NCBI GenBank assembly: GCA_963777905.1
Contig: CAVZSM010000009.1
Location: forward strand, 186,001 to 250,000
Direction of reading: 5' to 3'
DNA: 64,000 nucleotides
From: Trebonia sp963777905
GTDB lineage: Bacteria; Actinomycetota; Actinomycetes; Streptosporangiales; Streptosporangiaceae
Below the pieces are notes generated by a model. It did not search any database. It had not been told where the DNA came from and saw nothing but the letters and a program-made list of their open reading frames with translations. Shown piece by piece: positions 17,522-24,111 of this stretch (the first letter of the stretch is position 1; each line of letters opens with the position of its first letter). A program made the translations under genes and the position numbers.

Positions 17522-17557
17522 CTGTGATGGAGGCACTGTGATGGAGACACTGTGATC
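17522..17557. repeat. Tandem CTGTGATGGAGxCA units at the ICMT/flavoprotein junction
   Basis: A 14-bp unit, CTGTGATGGAGGCA then CTGTGATGGAGACA then CTGTGATCG, begins at 17522, 17536 and 17550. The third copy supplies the GTG start (17552) of the flavoprotein gene, and the first two contribute GGAG ribosome-site-like motifs and in-register TGA/ATG signals. Confidence 0.8.
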
Positions 17558-18574
17558 GACGTGCTGGTCGCGGGCGGCGGACCCGCCGGGCTGGCGACCG
17601 CGATCAGGTGCGCGCAGGCCGGGCTGTCGGTCACCGTGGCCGAGCCGCGGGCCGTGCCGATCGACAAGGCCTGCGGCGAGGGCCTGATGCCGTCGGCGGT
17701 GGCCCGGCTGGCGGCGCTCGGCGTCCGCCCGGCCGGGCACCCGCTGCACGGGATCCGGTACCTGGACGCCAGCCACCGCGCCGACGCGCGCTTCCGGCAC
17801 GGCGACGGTCTCGGCGTCCGCCGCACGACCTTGCACGCCGCGCTCGCGGCGCGGGCCGCGGAGCTATCGATCCCGGTCCTGCCGGTGCGGGTGACGTCTG
17901 TCATCCAGGACGGCGGCGGGGTCACGGCGGCGGGCCTGCGGGCAAGGTACCTGGTCGCGGCCGACGGGCTGCACTCGACGGTCCGCCGGGCCTGCGGGCT
18001 GGACCCGCGGCGCGCTCGCCAGCCGCGGTTCGGCCTGCGCCGGCACTACCGGCTCGCGCCGTGGACCGACCTGGTCGAGGTGCACTGGTCGGCGGGGGCC
18101 GAGGCGTACGTCACGCCGGTCGCTGACGACCTGGTGGGCGTCGCGATCCTGGGCGGCGCGCACGGCGACTTCGCGTCCAGGCTCGCGGCGTTCCCTGCGC
18201 TGCGCGAGCGGCTGGACGGGGCCGGGCCTGGCAGTGAGGTGCGCGGCGCGGGCCCGCTGCGGCAGGACGTGCCGCGCAGGTCCGCTGGCAATGTCCTGCT
18301 CGTGGGTGACGCCTCCGGTTATCTCGACGCGCTGACCGGCGAGGGTATCGGGGCGGCGCTCGCGCAGGCGGCGGTCCTGGCGGAGTGCCTGGCGGCGGGG
18401 CGGCCAGGCGACTACGAACGAGCCTGGCGGCGGGCCTGCCGCAGGTCCTGGATGCTCACCGCGGGCCTGCTGTGGTCCAGGCACCAGCCACTGCTCGGAC
18501 CCCGCATCGTCCCTGCCGCCCAGCGACTCCCCCGCCTGTTCACCACAATCGTCAACCTGGTCGGCGACGCGTGA
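17552..18574 (+). CDS. FAD-dependent monooxygenase/oxidoreductase (SrsC or geranylgeranyl-reductase-like)
   Basis: 340 residues with an N-terminal Rossmann GGGPAGLATAIRCAQAG (residues 7-23), DKACGEGLMP near 46, the ADG motif VAADGLHSTVRRA near 143 and the FAD phosphate motif LLVGDASGYLDALTGEGI near 247. This is the class A flavoprotein/geranylgeranyl reductase superfamily. By position after PKS and ICMT it likely hydroxylates a phenolic lipid toward a quinone, as SrsC does; saturation of a prenyl tail is the alternative. Last gene of the operon. Confidence 0.85.
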   Translation: MIDVLVAGGGPAGLATAIRCAQAGLSVTVAEPRAVPIDKACGEGLMPSAVARLAALGVRPAGHPLHGIRYLDASHRADARFRHGDGLGVRRTTLHAALAARAAELSIPVLPVRVTSVIQDGGGVTAAGLRARYLVAADGLHSTVRRACGLDPRRARQPRFGLRRHYRLAPWTDLVEVHWSAGAEAYVTPVADDLVGVAILGGAHGDFASRLAAFPALRERLDGAGPGSEVRGAGPLRQDVPRRSAGNVLLVGDASGYLDALTGEGIGAALAQAAVLAECLAAGRPGDYERAWRRACRRSWMLTAGLLWSRHQPLLGPRIVPAAQRLPRLFTTIVNLVGDA

Positions 18575-18595
18575 CCTGGACTGCGCCGCCCCGGG

Positions 18596-18651
18596 ATTGG
18601 CGGTGTGGCCCACAGGTGCGAATCTATTGGCGCTGTGGGCCACACCGCCAA
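18596..18651. repeat. 56-bp palindromic repeat, copy 1
   Basis: Perfect 18-bp inverted arms (TTGGCGGTGTGGCCCACA and its complement, 18597-18614 and 18634-18651) enclose a 19-base loop that itself carries CTATTGGCG. The same 56-bp unit recurs at 54984-55039 with a single mismatch in the loop. It lies downstream of the flavoprotein gene, a typical REP or small MITE-like location, and could act as a transcription terminator hairpin. Confidence 0.9.
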
Positions 18652-18705
18652 CGTTGCAGCCCGTGATTTCTAGGCAGTACAGCTATTTCGTGACATATTG
18701 TGTTC

Positions 18706-19668
18706 ATGCCTAAGCGCACAGTAATTGACGATGGTGCGCTCCAGCGCATCCTCACAGCACAACACCAGGTGATCAGTCGTACGCAGGCGCTGGAGATCGG
18801 GATTCCGCAGAGCACGGTAAACACATGGTGCAAGGTGGACGGAAAGTGGCAGAAGCTGCTTCCCGGGGTGTATCTGACGGCGACCGGACGGATCGCCATG
18901 GAGCAGCGGCAGGTAGCGGCCCTGCTGTATGCCGGACCGCAGAGTGTGATTACCGGGCCGGTCGCGATGCGGCTGCACCGGCTGCGGTGCCCGGGCGGAG
19001 ATGCTATTGACGTTCTCATTCCGTGGACGGCCAGGCGGCAGAGCATGGGTTTCGTGCGGGTTCACCGCACACGCCGAATGCCGGCGTTCAGTCGGACTGG
19101 TCCGATCCGATTCGCCAGCCCGGCCCGCGCGGTGGCCGACGCCGCACATGGCTTCACCAAGCTCGACGAGGTCCGCGCAGTGGTCGCAGAGGGTGTGCAG
19201 AGACAGGCTTGCTCGATCGCCCAGATAGGCCTTGAGCTTACGGGCGGCGTCAATCGTGATTCACTACACCTGCGCGCGGCCCTGGCCGAGGTTCGCGATG
19301 GGATCCGGTCGGTAGCCGAGGCACGCTTTCGCCAGCGGGTACGGAACTCCGACCTGCCGCAGCCCAGGTATAACGTGTTCCTTCGCGCGGCGGACGGTAC
19401 CGACATTGGCGAGGCCGACGCCTGGTGGGCGGACGCTGGAGTCTCGGCAGAGATCGACTCCCGGGAATATCACTTCTACCGGGACGGCTGGCTGAAGACC
19501 GACGCCAAGCACAGCCGGATGCTCAAGTACGGCATCCTCCCCCATCACTTCGCACCGACCCGGATCGACAACGACTGGCCCGCGGTCTATGGCAACCTCA
19601 GGTCCTCCATCCACGAAGGCCGCCAGCGACCTCCGCTGCGGATAGTGGCCTTCGAGGCTCTCGGCTAG
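18706..19668 (+). CDS. AbiEi-type winged-helix protein with DUF559/PD-(D/E)XK-like C-terminus
   Basis: 320 residues from ATG 18706 (GTG 18700 is the alternative). The N-terminal quarter (VISRTQALEIGIPQSTVNTWCKVDGKWQKLLPGVYL) matches the AbiEi_4 winged helix, and the central part resembles the AbiEi antitoxin body. The C-terminus has the endonuclease-like pattern IGEADAWW...AEIDSREYHF...D..R...L..G, as in DUF559 proteins. No AbiEii toxin gene is adjacent, so it is solitary and its role is unknown. A -10-like CATATT lies seven bases upstream of the ATG with TAGGCA 17 bases further up, so a leaderless transcript is likely. GC content is lower than that of its neighbours, hinting at transfer. Confidence 0.75.
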   Translation: MPKRTVIDDGALQRILTAQHQVISRTQALEIGIPQSTVNTWCKVDGKWQKLLPGVYLTATGRIAMEQRQVAALLYAGPQSVITGPVAMRLHRLRCPGGDAIDVLIPWTARRQSMGFVRVHRTRRMPAFSRTGPIRFASPARAVADAAHGFTKLDEVRAVVAEGVQRQACSIAQIGLELTGGVNRDSLHLRAALAEVRDGIRSVAEARFRQRVRNSDLPQPRYNVFLRAADGTDIGEADAWWADAGVSAEIDSREYHFYRDGWLKTDAKHSRMLKYGILPHHFAPTRIDNDWPAVYGNLRSSIHEGRQRPPLRIVAFEALG

Positions 19669-19738
19669 CCGAGCGACCGTTCTACCAATCGCGAACCTGG
19701 CGGGCGGTGGCCCGAGCGACGGAAGGCTGGGCATGCGA

Positions 19739-19766
19739 AACGGCCCCGGCGGATGCCGGGGCCGTT
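19739..19766. terminator. GC-rich hairpin between convergent genes
   Basis: Perfect 12-bp arms AACGGCCCCGGC and GCCGGGGCCGTT separated by GGAT. It sits between the plus-strand AbiEi-like gene and the minus-strand low-complexity gene, consistent with a bidirectional terminator. There is no strong U tract. Confidence 0.7.
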
Positions 19767-19892
19767 GACGCTTGGGCCGGTGCGGTGGTCGCCTCCTCGG
19801 CGAGAGGCACATCGCGGCTCCAGCCGAACGGTATTCCGCGAAGGCGATATTAAGTGCGGCCCGGGGGACCCTAGCCGCACCGGCTACTGCCT

Positions 19893-21978
19893 CTAACGCC
19901 TCCTGGTGTACCTCTGTTCCCTGGAGTCCCGGCCAATTTGCTGATCGCGAGACTCGCTGTCCCAGTAGCCGCGCTGCGCGGGGTCGGCCTGGCCGCCCGC
20001 CGGCGTGAAGCTCGGCGCGCCCGGGGCGCCCGGGGCGCCCGGGTAGGGGGCCTGCTGGTGGTTCTCCTGGTATCCGGTCGCGTAGCCTTCGCCGGCGTAC
20101 GCCTGGCCACCGTAGGACTGCTCCTCCGGGTATCCCTGCGGGGCGTACCCGGCCTGCTGGTACTCGTCGCCAGGCCCGTAGCCGCCACCGTTCGGGATGC
20201 CGTTCGGGGTGAAGGTGGGGGTAAAGGTCGGGCTGGAGGCCGGAGCGGCGGAGCCATTGCCCGGGTAGCCGCTGTAGCCGGCGGCCTCGTAGCCGCCCGA
20301 GTGCTGCGCCTCGCCGTAGCCGTTCGCCTGGTACGCGGCGGACTGCTGCGTGCCGGCGTAACCATTGGCCGCGTAGGCGCCGGACTGCTGCGCGTCACCG
20401 TAGCCGTTCGGCTCGTACGCGCCGGGCTGTGGCGCGCCGCCGTAGCCGTTCGGCTCGTACGTGCCCGAGTACTGCGCTTCGCTGTAGCCATTAGCCTCGT
20501 ACGCGGCGGACTGGCGCGTACCTGGGTAACCGCCGGACTCGTAGGCACCCGAGTGCTGCGCCTCGCCGTAGCCGTTCGCCTCGTACGCGCCCGGCTGGTG
20601 CGTGCTGTTGTAGCCGTTGGTGTCGTAGGCCGCGGTGGCGCCGAAGCTGCCGTCGGCGTAGTCGGATGACGCGTATGAGCCGCTGGCGGGGTCGGCGTAA
20701 CCGTTCGCCTGGTAGGCGCCGGTGCCGGTGAAACCGCCAGGCTGCTGCGCGTATCCGGGGTCGGCGTAGCCGGACGGGTCGGGGTAACGCGGCGCCTCCT
20801 GGTAGCCGGCGGCCTCTGGGTAAGCGGCCTCTGGGTAGCCGGGCTGCTCCCGGTAGGACGACGGGTCCTGGGCGTGCCGCGGGGCGCCCGGGGCGCCCGG
20901 GGCGCTGGGGGCGCCGACCGGAGCGGAGAGCGCCGGAGCGACGCCCGTCCCGGCCATGTAAGAAGCGGTGGGATCCGGCTGCACGTACTGGGCGAGGTCG
21001 TGGCTGCCCGGGTCGGGCACACTGTAGTCCTGCGCGGCGTAGCCCTGACCGGTGTAGCCCTGCGCTTCGTAACCCTGCGCTTCGTAACCCTGCGCTTCGT
21101 AACCCTGCGCTTCGTAACCCTGCGCTTCGTAACCCTGCGCTTCGTAACCCTGCGCTTCGTAGCCCGGTGCCTCGTAGCCGCGCGCGTCGTAGCCCTGCGT
21201 GTCGTAGCTTTCCGCGCTGTAGTTCTGGCCGCTGTAGTTCTGGTCGGTGTAGTTCTGGCCGCTATAGCCCTGACCGTCCTGCGCCTGGCCGGCGTACGCG
21301 GGACCGCTGTAGTCCGCGTACGGGGCCGCCGCGCCGGCCTGCGCGCCGTACTCCTGCGGGTCGCCGTACTGCTGCGGGTCGCCGTACTGCTGCGGGTCGC
21401 CGTACTGCTGCGGCGTCGCCGTACTGCGGCGCGTCGCCGTACTGCTGGGGCTCGCCGTACCCCGCCGCGTTCCCGTACTGCTGGCTGCGGTAGTCGCTGA
21501 GGTACGTCGGCTCGGCCATGGCGCCGTACCCGCCGGCCGTGTCGTAGCCGCCTGCCTGCCCGTAGCCGTTGGCCGCGCTCGCGCCGTACCCGGCCGGGCC
21601 GGCACCATAGCCGGGCGCCGGGTAGCCGACCGCGGGGTCGTCGGGGACGGCGGTCATCGCGCCAGTAAAGGGCTCTGGCGGCGGGCCGATCGCGAGCCGC
21701 GGCCGCTGGGCCGCCAGCGCGACCGGGCCGCCAAGGCCGGGGTCGTCAGGCGACCCCCTGTGTAGGGAATCCATAAATCGCGGCAGGTCATCCATGGGCA
21801 ACCGGAACGTGCCAGTGCAGGTACCCCCCTGCCAGATGCTGAACACTGCGATCCCGGTATCGGCGTACCAGCTGAGACGCATGCTGCGGCTACTGCCGCG
21901 CACGTCAAAGAAGACTTCGCCGAGCCGGGGCAGCGGTGCTGCGTCCGACGCTGACATGCTGCCCATCGTGACCCCCAT
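19893..21978 (-). CDS. Tyr/Gly/Gln-rich low-complexity protein with conserved N-terminal domain (frameshifted)
   Basis: From ATG 21978 the first 100 residues form a conserved folded domain (GEVFFDVRGSSRSMRLSW, VAFSIWQGGTCTGTFRLP-like, DDLPRFMDSLHRG) seen in uncharacterised actinobacterial proteins. The remaining 590 residues are disordered and dominated by tyrosine spaced every 4-8 residues among G, Q, A, S, N and E: QQYGDP repeats, GQNYS repeats, seven GYEAQ repeats, then about fifteen imperfect NGYxxAQxSGAYE units. One extra base near 21413 in the QQYGDP repeats moves the reading frame, so the two halves lie in different frames; with it removed the product is about 694 residues. The composition recalls FUS-type condensate-forming domains. 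Function unknown. Confidence 0.72.
21061..21165. repeat. Seven tandem 15-bp units encoding GYEAQ
   Basis: TGCGCTTCGTAACCC repeats head-to-tail, six copies identical and the seventh ending AGCCC. On the coding (minus) strand each unit is one GYEAQ pentapeptide. Near-identity at silent positions shows recent expansion, unlike the diverged repeats in the rest of the gene. Confidence 0.95.
21355..21425. repeat. 18-bp units encoding QQYGDP with an indel
   Basis: Four near-identical copies of GTACTGCTGCGGGTCGCC lie in tandem. The copy at about 21402-21420 has one additional base (CGGCGTC in place of CGGGTC), which shifts the reading frame of the low-complexity gene. Confidence 0.85.
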
Positions 21979-22134
21979 CCTGAACGTTTGTCCAGTTCGT
22001 TCAGAGTATTGCCCAGGAGCCCCGCGCGTGACCCAGTCGCGCCGCTCGGTCATGCCCGCAGCTTCCGTCGGCGTGTCGCCGCCCACCGGGCCGGCGGCGA
22101 CAGGGCAAAAAACTCGCGACGCGCCGGGGCGAAA

Positions 22135-22174
22135 ATGCCACCCTGCCGTGCGCGGGCAGGGGGCGAGATGGCAT
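22135..22174. other. Nested hairpin upstream of whiB
   Basis: Outer arms ATGCCA/TGGCAT (22135-22140, 22169-22174) enclose inner arms CCCTGCC/GGCAGGG (22141-22147, 22155-22161). It lies in the 528-base gap between the divergent low-complexity and whiB-like genes. It might be a leader-RNA structure or an operator; no known riboswitch was recognised. Confidence 0.5.
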
Positions 22175-22211
22175 CATAGTCCGCAGGCTTTCCTGCCCCC
22201 GCCTCTTGGCG

Positions 22212-22279
22212 AGCACCGTTTTGCGGGGTACACCGTCTTTCGGGGAACACCGGCTCTTCGGGAACACCGTCTGGTGGGG
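22212..22279. repeat. Four imperfect 17-bp units in the whiB upstream region
   Basis: GCACCGTTTTGCGGGG, then TACACCGTCTTTCGGGG, AACACCGGCTCTTCGGG and AACACCGTCTGGTGGGG follow each other without gaps. Noncoding on both strands as far as can be judged. Function unknown; the remaining gap to 22506 shows no further gene. Confidence 0.75.
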
Positions 22280-22506
22280 CAGGCGTTTGCCATGCATGAG
22301 CCGCCTATGGCCCGGCTGTCTGCCTGCGAGCAACTGCCCGTTGACGTCGTCACCGCGCACGCGAAAACGTGCGGGAACAGTACGACGCCATGCGGCGTTA
22401 AACCTTGCAACGGCAGTTACCGCGCAGGGTGAGGCTCGCGTGCTAACGAGCCGATAACAACAAGAGTAACGCAAGAATAAAGCAACTTTGTTGAGGTGAC
22501 TGATCC

Positions 22507-22806
22507 ATGTCTCAGGTGCGTAGGCAGACGGCGATGCTTCCCCGCCCTAACTGGGGTTGGCAGGACGCTGCTGCGTGTCGTGGCGAGGATCTGATGCTCT
22601 TCTTCGGCCCAGACGGCGAGCGCCAGCCAGAGCGGGATATCAGGGAGCGTAAGGCCAAGGCCATTTGCGCGAGCTGCCCGGTCCGGCTCGAGTGCCTCAA
22701 TTACGCCGTCGCGCGTCCTGAGAAGTACGGTACCTGGGGCGGCCTGAACGAGGACGAGCGCTCCGCGGAGCGCCGTCGCCGGATGCGCCGCGCGAACGCC
22801 GCCTGA
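22507..22806 (+). CDS. WhiB-family iron-sulfur transcription regulator
   Basis: 99 residues with the four invariant cysteines C24, C54, C57 and C63 (C-x29-C-x2-C-x5-C) that hold a redox- or NO-sensitive 4Fe-4S cluster, the GTWGGLNEDER turn that contacts sigma factor region 4, and a basic tail (RRRRMRRANAA) for DNA contact. GAGGTGA lies eight bases before the ATG. Which Wbl subclass it belongs to cannot be told from the sequence alone. It probably regulates distant genes. Confidence 0.95.
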   Translation: MSQVRRQTAMLPRPNWGWQDAAACRGEDLMLFFGPDGERQPERDIRERKAKAICASCPVRLECLNYAVARPEKYGTWGGLNEDERSAERRRRMRRANAA

Positions 22807-22819
22807 TACAGCGGGATCG

Positions 22820-23503
22820 CTATCGCAGCGCCGCGAGCAGCGTCAGCACGTCGGAGTCGGTCAGCTGGCCGAACTCGGCGTACCACTCTCCCACGCTACG
22901 GAACCGGCGGGGTGTGACTAGGGTCACCACCCCGCCGGTTTCTGCTTTCATCGCCTCCACAGCCGACGCCGACGCGACCGGCACCGCCAGCGTCAGCCGG
23001 GCGGGCATCCCGGCGCGCACCGCGCGCAGTGCGGCCCGCGCCGTCACCCCGGTCGCCAGCCCGTCGTCGACCACGATCACATGGCGGCCGGCGAAGTCAG
23101 GCGGCGGCAGGCCGCCGCGGTAGACGGCGACGCGGCGGGTGAGCTCGGCTCGCTCGCTGGCGACGACGCCGGCCAGGTCGTCAGGCCGGAGCCGGACCTG
23201 ATCCAGCATGCGGGGGTCGAAGACCGGGTCGCCGCCTTCCGCGATGGCGCCAAGCCCTACCTCGGGCTCGTCGGGATGGCCGATCTTCCTCGTCACGAGC
23301 ACCTCGAGGGGGACGCCCAGGCACCGTGCCACGCCGGCCCCGACCGCGACACCGCCTCTCGGCAGCGCGGTCACCACCGTACGTTCGGGATAAGAATGAC
23401 CAATCGCCAGCCGGAGGCACTCGCCCAAGAGCAGCCCGGCAGCAGCGCGGTCCGAAAAACGCATGGGCCAGACCGCGCGGCGTCCGGCGAACGTGCTGGC
23501 CAT
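22820..23503 (-). CDS. Phosphoribosyltransferase-domain protein
   Basis: 227 residues from ATG 23503. The N-terminus FSDRAAAGLLLGECL, then VTALPRGGVAVGAGVA, RKIGHPDEPEVGLGAIAEGG and the PRPP loop VIVVDDGLATGVTARAA are characteristic of the hypothetical PRTase family often found with dienelactone-hydrolase or stress genes. Substrate base unknown. The open frame extends to 23569 but those residues come from a tandem DNA repeat. TTTACC and TATAAC boxes spaced 16 bases apart end about ten bases before the ATG, supporting this start. Confidence 0.85.
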   Translation of the reverse strand: MASTFAGRRAVWPMRFSDRAAAGLLLGECLRLAIGHSYPERTVVTALPRGGVAVGAGVARCLGVPLEVLVTRKIGHPDEPEVGLGAIAEGGDPVFDPRMLDQVRLRPDDLAGVVASERAELTRRVAVYRGGLPPPDFAGRHVIVVDDGLATGVTARAALRAVRAGMPARLTLAVPVASASAVEAMKAETGGVVTLVTPRRFRSVGEWYAEFGQLTDSDVLTLLAALR

Positions 23504-23513
23504 CTCGCGCCGT

Positions 23514-23559
23514 GTTATACCCGCGGCGCACACCCGGTAAAGCGCGCACACCCGGTAAA
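23514..23559 (-). promoter_or_regulatory. Promoter with duplicated -35-like element for the phosphoribosyltransferase
   Basis: On the minus strand TATAAC (23519-23514) is preceded at 16-base spacing by TTTACC. An 18-base-period tandem repeat (GCGCACACCCGGTAAA on the plus strand, 23526-23541 and 23544-23559) duplicates the TTTACC element. The predicted start of transcription is only a few bases before ATG 23503. Confidence 0.45.
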
Positions 23560-23568
23560 GACGGCACA

Positions 23569-23715
23569 ATGAAGACCATGATCTGCGTTCCGTGCCGCCA
23601 GCGGCACCACCAGGACTGCCCTGGCGGCACCTGGTGCGACTGCCAGCACCTGCCGGCGCAGGACGCGCGGCAGGACGCGGTCGAGCCGCCGCTCAGCTGG
23701 GTGCGGCAGGGCTGA
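23569..23715 (+). CDS. Cys-rich mini-protein (CxxC...GGTWCDCQH)
   Basis: 48 residues. CVPC, then HHQDC and GGTWCDCQH give five cysteines and several histidines, a likely metal-binding knuckle. I recognise this layout from short uncharacterised actinobacterial proteins but know no function. The ATG at 23569 lies just after the duplicated promoter repeat, divergent from the phosphoribosyltransferase gene. No Shine-Dalgarno is evident. Confidence 0.6.
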   Translation: MKTMICVPCRQRHHQDCPGGTWCDCQHLPAQDARQDAVEPPLSWVRQG

Positions 23716-23823
23716 GACATCAATAAGGGCCGGCCGAGGGCTGTATCGAGACCGTAACGTTACAACTTTTAACGCGAGCGGCGGAATAGCCGCGAGGTGC
23801 GGAAAGGTTAATGCCCACGTGAC

Positions 23824-23873
23824 TCACCTTCGCTGGACAGACAACGCACAAGTGTGTGATCCTGCGAAGGTGA
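23824..23873 (+). other. Leader-RNA hairpin before the sulfur leader peptide
   Basis: Perfect 10-bp inverted arms TCACCTTCGC and GCGAAGGTGA. The 3' arm contains the GAAGGTGA that would serve as ribosome site of the leader peptide at 23888, so folding could control its translation. A 10-base direct repeat AACGTTACAA flanks the whole leader at 23756-23765 and 23978-23987. Confidence 0.5.
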
Positions 23874-23887
23874 ATGTTACGGACCCC

Positions 23888-23956
23888 ATGCTCGTCGTGC
23901 GCAGGCACGTCGACCTCCTGCGTGTCCGTAGCGCCATGTGTCGTCCCGCACGCTGA
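23888..23956 (+). CDS. Putative sulfur-assimilation leader peptide
   Basis: A 22-residue ORF reading MLVVRRHVDLLRV then RSAMCRPAR. The RRHVDLxRVxSAxCR core is the signature of actinobacterial 'putative leader peptides' found before sulfite reductase, cys and related sulfur operons. The single near-terminal Cys codon suggests ribosome stalling when cysteinyl-tRNA is scarce. It lies 156 bases upstream of the sulfite reductase start. Mechanism is inferred; the family resemblance is seen directly. Confidence 0.8.
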   Translation: MLVVRRHVDLLRVRSAMCRPAR

Positions 23957-24004
23957 TCGCCGCCCGACGTTTAACTCAACGTTACAAACCCGCTGAGTAC
24001 CTAG

Positions 24005-24036
24005 GGCGCGCGCCACGTAGCTGGGGCGGCTTTTTT
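24005..24036 (+). terminator. Candidate attenuator between leader peptide and sulfite reductase
   Basis: A GC-rich stretch able to form a short stem (CGCC at 24011-24014 with GGCG at 24025-24028) is followed by six T at 24031-24036. This is the only clear T run in the leader. Position after the leader peptide fits transcription attenuation, though the stem is weak. A second potential pairing, CTAACGG (24051) with CCGTTAG (24090), lies further down. Confidence 0.4.
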
Positions 24037-24111
24037 GTTTCCTGAAGCCGCTAACGGCCAAGCGGCGCGTGCTCGCGCCAGGACTACGACCGTTAGTGAG
24101 GAAACCGCCGC

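Noticed and set aside
21061..21425. Possible CRISPR-like array
   Set aside because: The repeats are directly adjacent 15- and 18-bp units without spacers and encode regular peptides on the minus strand.
22174..22457. Small open frames in the whiB upstream region
   Set aside because: They read through the 17-bp repeat array in several frames without start context or domain similarity.
24001..24111. SAM, cobalamin or T-box riboswitch before sulfite reductase
   Set aside because: No conserved riboswitch core could be recognised; the leader peptide model explains the region better.
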